Assembly (NCBI RefSeq): GCF_005049285.1
Contig: NZ_SOSC01000002.1
Span: forward strand, 455,159-519,158
Reading direction: 5' to 3'
Length of the DNA stretch: 64,000 bases
From: Halorientalis salina
GTDB taxonomy: Archaea; Halobacteriota; Halobacteria; Halobacteriales; Haloarculaceae
Shown: positions 1 through 9,415 of the stretch, in pieces
How positions within the stretch are numbered: position 1 is the stretch's first letter
Layout: each line of letters begins with the position of its first letter
Notes under the pieces: generated by a model
Told to the model about the DNA's origin: nothing
Seen by the model: only the letters and a program-made list of their open reading frames with translations
The model's database searches: none
Position numbers and translations under genes: made by a program

Positions 1-573
1 GGCACCGAGCAGCCTGGCGGTCTCCTCGATGCGCGGCGTGAGCTTGGTGACGTTCTCCGTCTGGGTCTCGGTCTCCATCAGCTGTGCGCCACCGACCGAG
101 ATCTGGGAGAGCACGGCCACGGCCAACACGAGGATGCCCAGGCCCCCGAGCCACTGGAGGGTTGCCCGCCAGAGGTGGATCGTCCGTCCGTGCGCGTCGA
201 ACGACTCGATGACCGTCGCCCCAGTGGTCGTGATGCCGCTGGTGGCCTCAAACATCGCGTTGATCGGCTGGGCGAGCGCCCCCTCGCCGGCGATGACGAA
301 CGGCAGTGCGCCGACGAACGCGATAGCCAGCCAGGTGACCGCGACCATCAGATACGCCTCGCGTAGGCCAAGGTCACCGCGATCGAAACGTTCGAGCCCC
401 AACCCGGCCGCGAACGTCACGGCGGCCGGGATCGCGAACGGTTCCACCTGTTCGCCGTACCAGACGGCGACGAGAACCATCGCGACCAGCGGAATCGTCA
501 GCGATTTCAGAACAGTCCCGACCAGGCTGGCGCTCGTCCGCCAATCGACCCGCACCGACGGACGCGAGATCAC
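1..573 (-). CDS. trkH: TrkH-type potassium transporter, membrane subunit (N-terminal part; runs off the window)
   Basis: Translating the minus strand from a GTG at 573 gives 191 codons open to the window edge. The product has several hydrophobic segments, and residues reading FEATSGITTTGATV match the first pore-loop (selectivity filter) region of the TrkH/KtrB family. The GTG overlaps the TGA of trkA (GTGA), so the two genes are translationally coupled. In this family the membrane subunit carries K+ and the cytoplasmic TrkA RCK protein gates it; haloarchaea need such uptake for their salt-in osmotic strategy. The C-terminal pore repeats lie outside the window. Identity is fairly secure; the exact start (GTG) is inferred from the overlap. 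Confidence 0.85.
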   Translation of the reverse strand, partial: MISRPSVRVDWRTSASLVGTVLKSLTIPLVAMVLVAVWYGEQVEPFAIPAAVTFAAGLGLERFDRGDLGLREAYLMVAVTWLAIAFVGALPFVIAGEGALAQPINAMFEATSGITTTGATVIESFDAHGRTIHLWRATLQWLGGLGILVLAVAVLSQISVGGAQLMETETQTENVTKLTPRIEETARLLGA

Positions 574-1901
574 AGTTTCTCGGTGACCTCCGAAACGACG
601 CCGGTGTCCGTGAACACGACGACGTGATCCCCAACTTCGACGACGGTGTCACCGCGTGGCGTGATGAGTCGGCCGTCGCGGGTGATCGCCCCGATGACGA
701 CTCCCTCGGGGAGGTCGGCGGTCGAATCCCGGATCGGCCGGTCGACGAGGACGCTCTCGGCGTCGATCTCCAGTTCGATCACTTCGGCGCGGTCGCCGTC
801 GATGATCGATACGTTCTCGGCGCGCCGAGCGCGGGTGAACCGCGTAATCTCCTCGGCAGTCGCCTCGCGCGGGCTTACCGCGACGTCGACCCCGACGGTC
901 TCGAACAGGTCCGCGAAGTCGCCGTTGTTCGTGATCGCGATCGTCCGACTCGTCCCCATTCGCTTTGCCAGCAGCGTCGCCAGCAGGTTCTGCTGGTCGT
1001 TCTCCAGGGCAGCGACGAGCGCGTCCGCGAGTCCGACGTTCTCCGTTTCGAGCAACTCCTGGTCGGTCGCGTCCCCGTTGATCACGGTCGAATTGGGGAG
1101 TTGCTCTGCCAGCCAGCGCGCCCTGTCCTCGTCTTTCTCGATGATCGTCGATTTGAGCCCGCGTTCGTCCAGCAGGAGCGCCGTCTGATAGCCGATCTCG
1201 CCGCCGCCGACGATGACCACCTCGGTTGGCCCTTCCTCCTGGGGTGCAATGGCGGAGCTGAACCCCCGCATACTATCGGGGCTCCCGATGGCGACGATGT
1301 CGTCGCCGGCCTCGATGACCGTGTCACCGCGCGGGATGAGCACAGCATCGTCGCGGATGATCGCCGCGAACGTCAGTGAGTCGAACCGGTCGGCCTCCTT
1401 GATTGTCTGGTTCGCGACTGGACTGTCGGCGGGGATCTCGAACTCGGTCATCTGGACCAGCCCGTCGGCGAACATGTCCACGTCCAGCGCCGTCGGAAGC
1501 CCGATGATCCCGACGATCGATTTCGCCGCCAGCAGGTCCGTACAGACCATGAAGTCCACGCCAAAGGCCCCCTTCGATCGCTCCCAGGCGTCGAGGTACT
1601 TCGGGCTCTTGACGCGGGCGATAGTGAACGCGTCGCCGAGCGTCTTCGCGGTCCCGGCAGTGACGATGTTCGTCTCGTCGTCGTCCGTGCTGGCGATCAC
1701 CATGTCGGCGTCGGTGACGTCCACGCCCTCCAGGGTCTCCACGTCGGTCCCGTCACCCTCGACAGGTAGCACGTCCAGCGAGTAGGTCAGCGACTCGACC
1801 CGTTCGGAGTCGATGTCGATGACGACGACGTCGTGGTCCTGGGAGAGGCTCGCGGCGATGCTCGACCCGACCTGGCCGGCCCCGACGATAATCACGCGCA
1901 T
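570..1901 (-). CDS. trkA: Trk potassium uptake regulator TrkA, two RCK units
   Basis: 443 residues, the usual length for a two-unit TrkA. The N-terminal Rossmann motif GAGQVGSSIA (residues 7-16) and a second one, GGGEIGYQTA near residue 232, mark two RCK_N NAD-binding domains, each followed by an RCK_C (TrkA-C) domain of about 80 residues. It binds NAD(H)/ATP and gates the TrkH channel at the inner membrane face. ATG start at 1901 opens directly into the beta strand MRVIIVGAG. It precedes trkH in a two-gene operon with a GTGA overlap. The divergent gene on the other side is a UspA protein, so stress and ion functions cluster here. Confidence 0.93.
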   Translation of the reverse strand: MRVIIVGAGQVGSSIAASLSQDHDVVVIDIDSERVESLTYSLDVLPVEGDGTDVETLEGVDVTDADMVIASTDDDETNIVTAGTAKTLGDAFTIARVKSPKYLDAWERSKGAFGVDFMVCTDLLAAKSIVGIIGLPTALDVDMFADGLVQMTEFEIPADSPVANQTIKEADRFDSLTFAAIIRDDAVLIPRGDTVIEAGDDIVAIGSPDSMRGFSSAIAPQEEGPTEVVIVGGGEIGYQTALLLDERGLKSTIIEKDEDRARWLAEQLPNSTVINGDATDQELLETENVGLADALVAALENDQQNLLATLLAKRMGTSRTIAITNNGDFADLFETVGVDVAVSPREATAEEITRFTRARRAENVSIIDGDRAEVIELEIDAESVLVDRPIRDSTADLPEGVVIGAITRDGRLITPRGDTVVEVGDHVVVFTDTGVVSEVTEKL

Positions 1902-2102
1902 AGATGTAGATGCTCCGGAGGGGTCATGCCTCGACGGTATTCGCGGTATCGGTAAGTGAATTTCCCTTCGATCGAATTCACGTCGGCAGCGTGTACGAGA
2001 ACTTAAGTTCGGCCCAACCTGACTGATCGCATATGAACAGGTACGTCGTCGATGGATTCAGAACCGGGACCCGGACGACTGTACGCCGGCAATCACGTAT
2101 TC

Positions 2103-2525
2103 ATGTCTGACGTGTTCGAGCGCGTTCTGCTACCGGTCGCGAGTCGGGACGACGCCCGCGCCACCGCTAGCGCCCTCGAACCGTACGTCGGTGACCGAGT
2201 CGTCGCCGTCCACGTCGTCGAAAAGGCCGGCGGTGCCGTCGACAAAGCCTCCGTCGAGCAACGCGAGGAGGAAGCAGAGCGCATCTTCGCCGTCGTCCAC
2301 GAGAAACTCGGCGATCTGGTCGACGTCGAGACCCGCATCGACTACGGGACCGACGTGGCCGAGACGATCTTCGCGGCCGCCGCCGACGTGGACGCGACGA
2401 GCGTCGTCTTCACGCCCCGGAGCGGGAGCCGCTGGGTTCGCCTGCTGACCGGCGACGTGGCCCTCGACCTCATCACGAAGCGAGACCGTCCAGTCATCGT
2501 CCTGCCGGATCGGGGTGAGGAATGA
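2103..2525 (+). CDS. Universal stress protein (UspA family)
   Basis: 140 residues when started at the ATG at 2103 (MSDVFERVLLPVASRDD), where the fold's first beta strand begins; an upstream in-frame ATG at 2052 would add 17 residues with no family match. The C-terminal half has the strand-turn pattern SVVFTPRSGSRWVRLLTGDVA followed by PVIVLP, but the nucleotide-binding signature G-2x-G-9x-G(S/T) is degenerate (SGSRWVRLLTGDVA), so ATP binding is uncertain. Its TGA overlaps the ATG of the downstream permease (ATGA at 2522), indicating co-translation and a role tied to that transporter. Confidence 0.85.
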   Translation: MSDVFERVLLPVASRDDARATASALEPYVGDRVVAVHVVEKAGGAVDKASVEQREEEAERIFAVVHEKLGDLVDVETRIDYGTDVAETIFAAAADVDATSVVFTPRSGSRWVRLLTGDVALDLITKRDRPVIVLPDRGEE

Positions 2526-4771
2526 GCGACGAGGAACTCGCCAAGGACCTCGGGCCGCTCGCTGCGCTGACCATCGGCGTCGGGACGATGATCGGAGCGG
2601 GGATCTTCGTGTTGCCCGGCGACGCCATCCAGCAGTCCGGCTCCTTCGCCGTCGTCGCCTTCCTCATCGGCGGCGGGATCGCACTCCTGACCGCCCTCTC
2701 CGCGAGCGAACTCGGGACGGCCATGCCCAAGTCCGGCGGTGCCTACTACTACGTCAACCACGCGCTCGGGCCGCTGTTCGGTTCGATCGCCGGCTGGGCC
2801 AACTGGCTCGGCCTGGCCTTCGCCTCGGCCTTCTACATGGTCGGCTTCGGCGAGTACATCCAGGACATCGTCGGTCTCGGAGAGACAGTGGGAGTCGGTC
2901 CGGTCGCGATGGACGCCGTGACGCTGCTGGCACTCGTCGGCGGCGCCTTCTTCATCACGGTCAACTACGTCGGGGCCAAGGAAACCGGGAAACTTCAGAA
3001 CGTCATCGTCGTCATCCTCGTGGCCATCCTGACGGTCTTCACCATCGCCGGCGCGCTCCGGGCGGAGCCGGGGAACCTGCCGGCGGCCAAGGGCTACGGC
3101 TCGATGATGGTCACGACCGGCATCATCTTCGTCTCGTATCTCGGGTTCGTCCAGATCACGAGCGTCGCCGAGGAGATCAAAAACCCCGGGAAGAACCTCC
3201 CGCGGGCGGTCATCGGGAGCGTCCTCCTCGTGACGGTCATCTACGCGCTCGTGTTGGTCGCGATGAGCGCATCCGTCGAGCAGGGCTTTATCGCCAGCGA
3301 GCAGGCTGCCGGGAACATCGTCGTCGTCTCGGCGGCCTCAGAACTGCTCGGACCGATCGGGGCCGTCTCGATGCTGTTCGGCGGGTTGCTGGCGACGGCC
3401 TCCTCGGCGAACGCGTCGATCCTGGCGTCCTCGCGGATCAACTTCGCCATGGGCCGGGACAAACTCATCACCCCGAAGCTCAACGACATCCACCCGCGCT
3501 TCGCGACGCCGTATCGCTCCATCGCGATGACCGGCGCGCTCATCCTGTTTTTCATCCTCGCGGCCAACGCCATCGGCGGGAACGCCATCGTCTCCCTGTC
3601 CGGCGCTGCGAGTTTCCTCCATCTGGTCATCTACGGGCTGCTCAACATCGCCTTGCTCGTGATGCGGACGGCCGATCCTGCCGATTACGAGCCCGATTAC
3701 ACGGTCCCGCTGTACCCCTTCACGCCGATTCTCGGAATGCTCTCCTCCTTTGCGCTGATCTACTTCATCGAGCCGACCATCCGAACCCTCGGGTTCGGAC
3801 TCGTTGCGGCCGCCGTCGCGTGGTACTTCGTGTACGCACGATCGCGTGCGGACAAGCAGGGCATCCTCGGACAGTACATCCTCTCGCGCTCGGAGTCGAT
3901 GCCCGATTCGGCCGTCGCTGCCGCCAGCGGCGTCCAACCCGACGGGGGCGACTACCGCGTAATGGTCCCGCTGGCAAACCCCGAACACGAACAGGAACTC
4001 ATCACGCTGGGCAGCGCCGTCGCAAAACAGCGCGGGGGCAGCGTCATCGCCACCCACATCGTCACCGTCCCCGACCAGACCTCCCTGGAGTACGGGGCCG
4101 AGCACGTCGACGAACTCGACGCACAATCGGCGGATCTGCTGGCTGCGGCCAAGGAGGACGCCGAGACGTTCGGCGTGCCGGTCGAGACCCAGACCATCCT
4201 CTCCCATCGCTCCTTCGAGGAGATCTTCACGGCCGCCCGGACCCACGACGCCGACATGGTCGTGATGGGCTGGGGTCCGGACGCACACGGCTCGCCGGGG
4301 CGCGCAGAGTCGGCCATCGACGAGCTGGCACACGACCTGCCATGTGATTTCCTCGTGTTCAAAAATCGCGGGTTCGACACCTCCGACGTGCTCGTCCCGA
4401 CGGCCGGCGGCCCCGACTCGGACCTGAGCGCGGCCATCGCCAAGACGCTCCAGACCGAGTTCGGCAGCGAGATCACGCTCCTGCACGTCGCCGACGACAA
4501 GGCCGCCGGCGAGGCGTTCCTGAGCGAGTGGGCGGCCGACCACGAGATCGGCGACGCGCGCCTGCGCGTCGAAACCGGCGACGTCGAAGAGGCCATCGGA
4601 ACGGCCGCCGACGACGCCACCCTGCTCATCATCGGCGCGACCGAGGAGGGACTGCTCTCCAGGCTCGTCCGCGGCACGCTCGTCCTCGACGTGGTCGACG
4701 AGGTGGACTGTTCCGTACTGCTCGCCGAGAAACAACGCGACCGGTCGCTGCTCGAACGACTCTTCGGGTGA
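2522..4771 (+). CDS. APC-family amino acid permease fused to two C-terminal UspA domains
   Basis: 749 residues. Residues 1-430 form a 12-helix APC transporter beginning with the family signature GVGTMIGAGIFVLPG in the first helix and a PKSGGAYYYV loop between helices 2 and 3. From about residue 475 two UspA-like domains follow, the first starting YRVMVPLANPEHEQE and containing VVMGWGPDAHGSPGRAES, the second starting DVLVPTAGG and ending CSVLLAEK. The fusion is known from haloarchaeal cationic amino acid transporters; the Usp domains probably sense nucleotide or stress state. It overlaps the upstream uspA gene by ATGA. The substrate cannot be told from sequence. Confidence 0.9.
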   Translation: MSDEELAKDLGPLAALTIGVGTMIGAGIFVLPGDAIQQSGSFAVVAFLIGGGIALLTALSASELGTAMPKSGGAYYYVNHALGPLFGSIAGWANWLGLAFASAFYMVGFGEYIQDIVGLGETVGVGPVAMDAVTLLALVGGAFFITVNYVGAKETGKLQNVIVVILVAILTVFTIAGALRAEPGNLPAAKGYGSMMVTTGIIFVSYLGFVQITSVAEEIKNPGKNLPRAVIGSVLLVTVIYALVLVAMSASVEQGFIASEQAAGNIVVVSAASELLGPIGAVSMLFGGLLATASSANASILASSRINFAMGRDKLITPKLNDIHPRFATPYRSIAMTGALILFFILAANAIGGNAIVSLSGAASFLHLVIYGLLNIALLVMRTADPADYEPDYTVPLYPFTPILGMLSSFALIYFIEPTIRTLGFGLVAAAVAWYFVYARSRADKQGILGQYILSRSESMPDSAVAAASGVQPDGGDYRVMVPLANPEHEQELITLGSAVAKQRGGSVIATHIVTVPDQTSLEYGAEHVDELDAQSADLLAAAKEDAETFGVPVETQTILSHRSFEEIFTAARTHDADMVVMGWGPDAHGSPGRAESAIDELAHDLPCDFLVFKNRGFDTSDVLVPTAGGPDSDLSAAIAKTLQTEFGSEITLLHVADDKAAGEAFLSEWAADHEIGDARLRVETGDVEEAIGTAADDATLLIIGATEEGLLSRLVRGTLVLDVVDEVDCSVLLAEKQRDRSLLERLFG

Positions 4772-4882
4772 CCGGTCCCCCGTATCACCGGGTCGACCGG
4801 TTTTGGCCGTGCCTACCCCCAGCGAGCCCCCAGTCGGGGATATCGACGCCAACAGTGTGTCTCGGCCGGTAACTGACCCGTA

Positions 4883-4889
4883 ACTATAC
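4883..4889 (+). promoter_or_regulatory. TATA-like box for the membrane protein at 4912
   Basis: The AT-rich heptamer ACTATAC lies in GC-rich spacer about 26 nt before the ATG at 4912, the spacing expected if transcription starts at or next to the start codon (leaderless mRNA). Inferred from spacing only. Confidence 0.4.
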
Positions 4890-4911
4890 GCCCGCCTCTC
4901 GTCGCGAGGAC

Positions 4912-5271
4912 ATGGCAGTCGTCGACTCGCTCATCGTGTTCATCGTGAGCCTCCTCATCGGCGCGGCCGGGATCTACGTCGGCGCACGGGTCATCACCGA
5001 CACCGACGACTTCAGCTACGCCCTGATCACGGCCTTGATCGCGTCGATCGTCTGGACGCTCGTCGCGTTGTTCCTGGGCTGGATCCCCCTGTTGGGCCCA
5101 CTGGCCGCGCTGATCGCGTACGTCGGCGTGATCAACTACCGCTATCCCGGCGGCTGGCTCCCGGCGATCGGCATCGCGCTCGTCGCCTGGCTCACCTCCG
5201 TGATCGTCATCTACGTCCTCGCCGCCCTCGGCCTCACCGCCTTCGACGCCGCGGGCGTCCCCGGCGCGTGA
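4912..5271 (+). CDS. Uncharacterised four-helix membrane protein
   Basis: 119 residues, almost entirely hydrophobic, with about four predicted membrane helices (residues 4-25, 38-58, 60-77 and 85-108) and short loops; no catalytic or binding motif is visible. It has the look of small conserved haloarchaeal membrane proteins of unknown function. It stands alone: 140 bp after the permease gene and convergent with secY, with its own TATA-like box 26 nt before the ATG. Function not recognised. Confidence 0.65.
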   Translation: MAVVDSLIVFIVSLLIGAAGIYVGARVITDTDDFSYALITALIASIVWTLVALFLGWIPLLGPLAALIAYVGVINYRYPGGWLPAIGIALVAWLTSVIVIYVLAALGLTAFDAAGVPGA

Positions 5272-5299
5272 TCGCGAGCGCAGTCGCTACGTGGGTGTG

Positions 5300-5321
5300 A
5301 AAAAAGACGTGAAAGAAAGGG
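5300..5321 (-). terminator. Oligo-T terminator of the ribosomal-protein/secY operon
   Basis: Read on the minus strand just past the secY stop, the spacer carries a pyrimidine run CCCTTTCTTTC followed by TTTTTT. Archaeal RNA polymerase terminates at oligo-T tracts without needing a hairpin. It fits as the end of the long operon. Confidence 0.5.
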
Positions 5322-5324
5322 AAG

Positions 5325-6797
5325 TTAGTCGTTGCCGAAGACCTGGCGCATCATGGGGTGCATCTCCATGAGCTGTTCCTCGGCGATCTCCTCGTAGATC
5401 TTGTAGGTGATCGACACCGTCAGCAGGAGTCCGGTCCCGCCGACGTTCCCGATCGTCCCGAGCATGTTCGCCGCGACGGCGAGCAGCCCCACGAGGGCAC
5501 CGCCGATGACGGTGACCTGCGGGATGTACCGCTCCAGGACCTTCTCGATGACGCCGGGGTTCTGCCGGAAGCCCGGGATCTGCATCCCCGAGCCGTGAAT
5601 CTGCTGGGCAGTCGCCTCCGGCCCCATGTCGGTGGTCTCGACCCAGAAGATCGCGAAGATCGCCCCGCCCACGACCATGAAGAACAGGTCGATGAACACG
5701 CGGAGCGCGATCATCCAGGGCTCGGCCGTCGTCTGACCGAGCCACCACATCCAGTCGCCGGGCGACTGGATCGGTGCCATGAAGTAGAACAACCCGCCGA
5801 CCGGGTCCGGCCCGGAGTAGGTCCCGAGCCAGCTCGGCATGTTGGCCATCTGGGCGTTCAGGATCCGGCCCAGGAACTGGATGTTGGCCTGCAGCGCGCG
5901 GACGAGAATCATCGGCAGGACGCTGGCGTAGATGAGCTTGACCGGGAACCGGCCACGCGCACCTTTCACCCGCGAGTTGCTGAGCGGAATCTCGACCCGA
6001 ACGCTTTCGGCGTAGACGACGACCACGAAGATGAGGACCGTCGTGAACAGCGACAGCAGGCCGTACTGTGAGTTAAACAGCGCCTGCTGGAAGCCGCCGC
6101 CGAAGAGCGGCCCGATCTGTATCTCGCCGAGCGCGATGGCGATCCAGGCCGGGAGGAACCCGATCTGTTCGCTCCCGAGCTGCGGGATCGTGAAGAAGCC
6201 GCCGATGAGCGACTGGCTGACGCCGGCGATGATGAACAGCCCGACACCGGAGCCGACGCCCCACTTCGAGACGATCTCGTCCATGTACAGGATGAGCATC
6301 CCGCCAGCGAAGATCTGGGCGAACAGGATCCACTTGACGGCGAGGACGCCGCCGGGGATCGCCGCGGCGAGCGCCGGATCGGCCGGCAGGAACTCGCCCG
6401 CGAACACCATCGGGAACCCGGTCAGGATACACATCACGATAACCAGGAACTTCTGGAGACCCTGATAGAGCACCTGATCGCGCGGGTTGTTCTGCGTGTC
6501 CAGCCCCAGCAGGTCCGCACCGCCCAGCAGTTGCAGGACGATGGACGCTGTCACGATGGGGCCGATCCCGAGCTGCATGATTGTCCCCTGGCCGCCGGCG
6601 AGGATCGACCGGAAGCGACCGAAGATGTCGCCCCCGCCGCTCCCCAGGCCGAAGAGGAAAACGTTCGTCAGGAAAAAGTACAACACCAGCACGCCGCCAG
6701 TCCAGGCCAGCTTCCGCTTGAAGGGAACGTGTCCCTCCGGCCGCCGGACTGTCGGCATGCGGGTGAGTACCGGTTCAGCGGTCTCCTTCCAACCCAT
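5325..6797 (-). CDS. secY: Protein translocase subunit SecY
   Basis: 490 residues, the normal size for haloarchaeal SecY, with ten or more membrane helices. The start MGWKETAEPVLTRMPTVRRPEGHVPFKRK gives the usual cytosolic amphipathic N-terminus before helix 1; the plug region GSGGGDIFGRF and the cytosolic loop TYSGPDPVGG-containing insert are visible. It forms the SecYEG membrane channel for co-translational secretion and membrane insertion. It is the last gene of the ribosomal operon, one base after L15, the conserved archaeal position. Confidence 0.96.
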   Translation of the reverse strand: MGWKETAEPVLTRMPTVRRPEGHVPFKRKLAWTGGVLVLYFFLTNVFLFGLGSGGGDIFGRFRSILAGGQGTIMQLGIGPIVTASIVLQLLGGADLLGLDTQNNPRDQVLYQGLQKFLVIVMCILTGFPMVFAGEFLPADPALAAAIPGGVLAVKWILFAQIFAGGMLILYMDEIVSKWGVGSGVGLFIIAGVSQSLIGGFFTIPQLGSEQIGFLPAWIAIALGEIQIGPLFGGGFQQALFNSQYGLLSLFTTVLIFVVVVYAESVRVEIPLSNSRVKGARGRFPVKLIYASVLPMILVRALQANIQFLGRILNAQMANMPSWLGTYSGPDPVGGLFYFMAPIQSPGDWMWWLGQTTAEPWMIALRVFIDLFFMVVGGAIFAIFWVETTDMGPEATAQQIHGSGMQIPGFRQNPGVIEKVLERYIPQVTVIGGALVGLLAVAANMLGTIGNVGGTGLLLTVSITYKIYEEIAEEQLMEMHPMMRQVFGND

Positions 6798-6798
6798 G

Positions 6799-7305
6799 CT
6801 ACTCGTCCCCTTCTGACTCCTCGTCCGTATCAGTATCGGCTTCCTTCTCGGCCTTGCGCTCCTGGCCCAGCTCGGTCAGCTCGGTGTCCCCACCGGCGGA
6901 CTCGAGCAGGTCCGTGGCACTGTCCGAGAAGGCGTCGGCGACGACGACCAGTTCGTTGCGGACCTGGCCGCCACCGAGGACCTTCACGGCGTCGACCTCG
7001 TGGCCGTCCTCGACGACGTCGCGCGCGTCGATGCGGTAGCCGCCGTCGGTCTCCTCGGCGACGCCCTCCGCCGCCAGCAGCGCGGCGTCCTCGTCGAGTT
7101 CGCGGACGTCGATCTCCGCGATCTCCTCTTTTAACTTCTGGGGTCGCTTGAAGCCGGACTTGCCGAGCGGTTCGTGGTTGTGGAACTCGTGTTTGTCCCG
7201 ACCAGCGGCCCCACGGCCCCCTCGGTGGCCCGCGCCACGTCGGTTCTTGTGCGTGCCGCCACCGTGCGTGCGTGATCCACGCTGTCGTCGTTTCTTACTC
7301 GTCAT
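6799..7305 (-). CDS. rpl15: Ribosomal protein uL15
   Basis: 168 residues from the ATG at 7305 (MTSKKRRQRGSRTHGGGTHK), which matches the archaeal L15 basic N-terminus; the reading frame continues upstream without family similarity. Large-subunit protein with the Gly/Arg-rich N-terminal extension that enters 23S rRNA and an acidic C-terminal tail (DTDTDEESEGDE) typical of halophiles. Lies between L30 (gap of a few bases) and secY. Confidence 0.95.
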   Translation of the reverse strand: MTSKKRRQRGSRTHGGGTHKNRRGAGHRGGRGAAGRDKHEFHNHEPLGKSGFKRPQKLKEEIAEIDVRELDEDAALLAAEGVAEETDGGYRIDARDVVEDGHEVDAVKVLGGGQVRNELVVVADAFSDSATDLLESAGGDTELTELGQERKAEKEADTDTDEESEGDE

Positions 7306-7307
7306 TG

Positions 7308-7772
7308 TTATCGCATTGCCGTGAGGAGATCGTCGATCTCCTCCGTCGTGTGTTTCCCGAGCTGTCCACCCGACTGGGTCGGCTGTTTGATGCCGTCGTG
7401 TCCACCGCGCGGCGGGTGGAGCCGGAGCACCGGCGTCAGACCCTGCTCGCGCAGCGTCGTGTCTTCGGAGAGCAGGCCAAAGGCCAGCGCTTCGATGTCG
7501 TCGAACTCGGTGTTCTCGCCGATCCACTCGTCGTCGACGTCGGCGTCGCCTTCGAGGGGCTCCGCTCGCGTGCGAAGCAGCGTCTCGACCGTCTCCTGGC
7601 TCGGCTCGCCGTGTGCGACGTAGTCGTTGACCTTCGTGATCATCCCGCGGTAGGCGTCGGTCTCGGGCACCAGTGCACAGTGGTTCACGTCGTGGATGTT
7701 GAGCATCTTGAGCGTGTCGTGGACACCCTGCTCCATGTTGACGTCACCGCGAACCTGAACGAGCGCCTCCAT
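7308..7772 (-). CDS. rpl30: Ribosomal protein uL30
   Basis: 154 residues from the ATG at 7772 ([21 protein letters not shown]). This is the long archaeal form: the ferredoxin-like L30 core in the first 60 residues plus the archaeal C-terminal extension containing LHPPRGGHDGIKQP. The start overlaps the stop of S5 by one base. 50S subunit component. Confidence 0.95.
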   Translation of the reverse strand: MEALVQVRGDVNMEQGVHDTLKMLNIHDVNHCALVPETDAYRGMITKVNDYVAHGEPSQETVETLLRTRAEPLEGDADVDDEWIGENTEFDDIEALAFGLLSEDTTLREQGLTPVLRLHPPRGGHDGIKQPTQSGGQLGKHTTEEIDDLLTAMR

Positions 7773-8410
7773 TATTCGATCACCTCGCGCTTCTCCATGG
7801 TGCGCTCGGGCACGCGCGCCTCCGCGGTGCGCTTGAGCGCGTTGAACGTCGCCTTCGCGAAGTTGACCGTCGTCCGGGTGTTCCCCGAACTCCGCGTCCA
7901 GATGTCCTCGATACCGGCGAGCTCCAGCACGTGTCGGACGGTCTCCCCGCCCGCCAGTCCGAGCCCGCGCGGGGCCGGCTGGAGTTCGACTTCGACGCTG
8001 CCCGCTTTGCCGGTCGTCCGGAGTGCGACGGTGTGGGGTCGCCCACAGCCACATTCCCAGGACCCGCAGCCACGGGAGACGTTGATGAGGTTCAGCTTGG
8101 CGACGTCGATCGCCTTCTGGATCGCCCCACCGACCTGGTCGTCACGCCCCTCGGCGTAGCCGACGAGGCCGTCGCGGTTACCCACGACGACGACACACCG
8201 GAACTTCACCCGGCGTCCGGAGTCGGTCATCCGCTGGACCATGTTGATGTCCAGTACTTCGTCTTCGAGGTCGGGGACCAGCTGGTCGACGACCTCCGAT
8301 TCCTTCAGCGGTAGGCCCGAGTTCAGCGCCTCGATCATCGAGTCGATCTCGCCGTCGCGTACCTGCCGGCCTAGCCGCGTTCGCGGTTCCCATCCGTCGT
8401 TTCTGCTCAT
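7772..8410 (-). CDS. rps5: Ribosomal protein uS5
   Basis: 212 residues, ATG at 8410 ([14 protein letters not shown]). The N-terminal double-stranded RNA-binding-like S5 domain carries the motif [24 protein letters not shown], and the archaeal insert [17 protein letters not shown] holds four cysteines as in other archaea. 30S protein involved in decoding accuracy and helicase activity at the mRNA entry. Overlaps L18 by ATGA. Confidence 0.96.
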   Translation of the reverse strand: MSRNDGWEPRTRLGRQVRDGEIDSMIEALNSGLPLKESEVVDQLVPDLEDEVLDINMVQRMTDSGRRVKFRCVVVVGNRDGLVGYAEGRDDQVGGAIQKAIDVAKLNLINVSRGCGSWECGCGRPHTVALRTTGKAGSVEVELQPAPRGLGLAGGETVRHVLELAGIEDIWTRSSGNTRTTVNFAKATFNALKRTAEARVPERTMEKREVIE

Positions 8411-8964
8411 AGGTCTGCCTCCATCAGCTCTTCACGCACTTCGTTGAAATGCGTCGGTAGCTCCGTGGCGTCGAAATCGCCCGCATACAGCGACTCGTCG
8501 AGCTGTTCCGCGTACTCGGCGATGTGCTCGCCGCTGGTGCGCTCCCAGTCGGCCAGCACGCTGTCGTTGTGGGGGATTTCGAGCCCGGCGTCGATTGCGC
8601 CTTCCTGCACTGCGAATACTTTGCTTCCCGGTGTCGCCGTGTTGAGTCCGATGTCCAGCACCGCGGTCTCGAGACCGGCTGCGATCGCGCGTTTGCCCGC
8701 GAGCAAGCCCGTGAGATACGCGGCCGGCAGGTTCCCCGTGGGAGCCTCCCAACCGAATTCCTCGAGGTCGCTCGAGTGTGCGCTCGCAGCCGTCTCGTCG
8801 CCCTGCGGGCCGGTAAGAATCAGCTGCGCCGTAGTGTGCTGGTTGCTCTTTCGTGCGACCAGCCGGGGTTTCCCGGATTTCAGCAGGCGCAACCTCTGAT
8901 GGTAATCAGTCCGGGCCTCGCGGCGACGCCGCATCGGCACCTTGTATCGTGGTCCTGTTGCCAT
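8407..8964 (-). CDS. rpl18: Ribosomal protein uL18
   Basis: 185 residues from the ATG at 8964 ([21 protein letters not shown]), the typical archaeal L18/eukaryotic L5 start; 22 further in-frame codons upstream lack similarity. Binds 5S rRNA in the central protuberance. Conserved [12 protein letters not shown] strand and [17 protein letters not shown] loop are present. ATGA overlap with S5 downstream. Confidence 0.95.
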   Translation of the reverse strand: MATGPRYKVPMRRRREARTDYHQRLRLLKSGKPRLVARKSNQHTTAQLILTGPQGDETAASAHSSDLEEFGWEAPTGNLPAAYLTGLLAGKRAIAAGLETAVLDIGLNTATPGSKVFAVQEGAIDAGLEIPHNDSVLADWERTSGEHIAEYAEQLDESLYAGDFDATELPTHFNEVREELMEADL

Positions 8965-8965
8965 G

Positions 8966-9415
8966 TTATTGTCCTCCGTACTGTTCGTCGATGAATCGTT
9001 GCATGTCCGCGACACTGTCGAACTCGCCACCGCCGGCCTGGTCGTACAGTTCGCGGTACTCGGATTTCGACAGGGTGCCGTCGTCGCGCAGTTCCTTCAG
9101 CGTCCGGCGCTGCGCGCGGATGCGGCTCTCCCAGTCCTCTTTCTCGTTCTGTCGCCCGCCCGCCTTCCCGCGGCGGGTCCCGGCACCCTTCTGGTGCCCG
9201 TAGGCGCGTTTCTTCTGTCGCTCTCGTGCGCGACCGCGCGAGTTGCCTTTCGCGTCTTCGGCGCGGATGACGCCCTGGTCGACCAGGTCGCGAACGTCGT
9301 CGCGCGTGATCGCGTCGGCGATCTCGCCCTGCTCGTCGGGGTCGAACCAGACTTTGTTCTCCCCGACGTCCAGGACGTCCGCTGCGAGTCGCTTCTGTGC
9401 GGAAAGATCAGTCAT
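8966..9415 (-). CDS. rpl19e: Ribosomal protein eL19
   Basis: 149 residues, ATG at 9415 ([23 protein letters not shown]), a protein restricted to archaea and eukaryotes. It shows the N-terminal helix-hairpin region ([19 protein letters not shown]) followed by the Arg/Gly-rich stretch [20 protein letters not shown] that contacts rRNA. Starts in an ATGA overlap with L32e. Confidence 0.96.
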   Translation of the reverse strand: MTDLSAQKRLAADVLDVGENKVWFDPDEQGEIADAITRDDVRDLVDQGVIRAEDAKGNSRGRARERQKKRAYGHQKGAGTRRGKAGGRQNEKEDWESRIRAQRRTLKELRDDGTLSKSEYRELYDQAGGGEFDSVADMQRFIDEQYGGQ

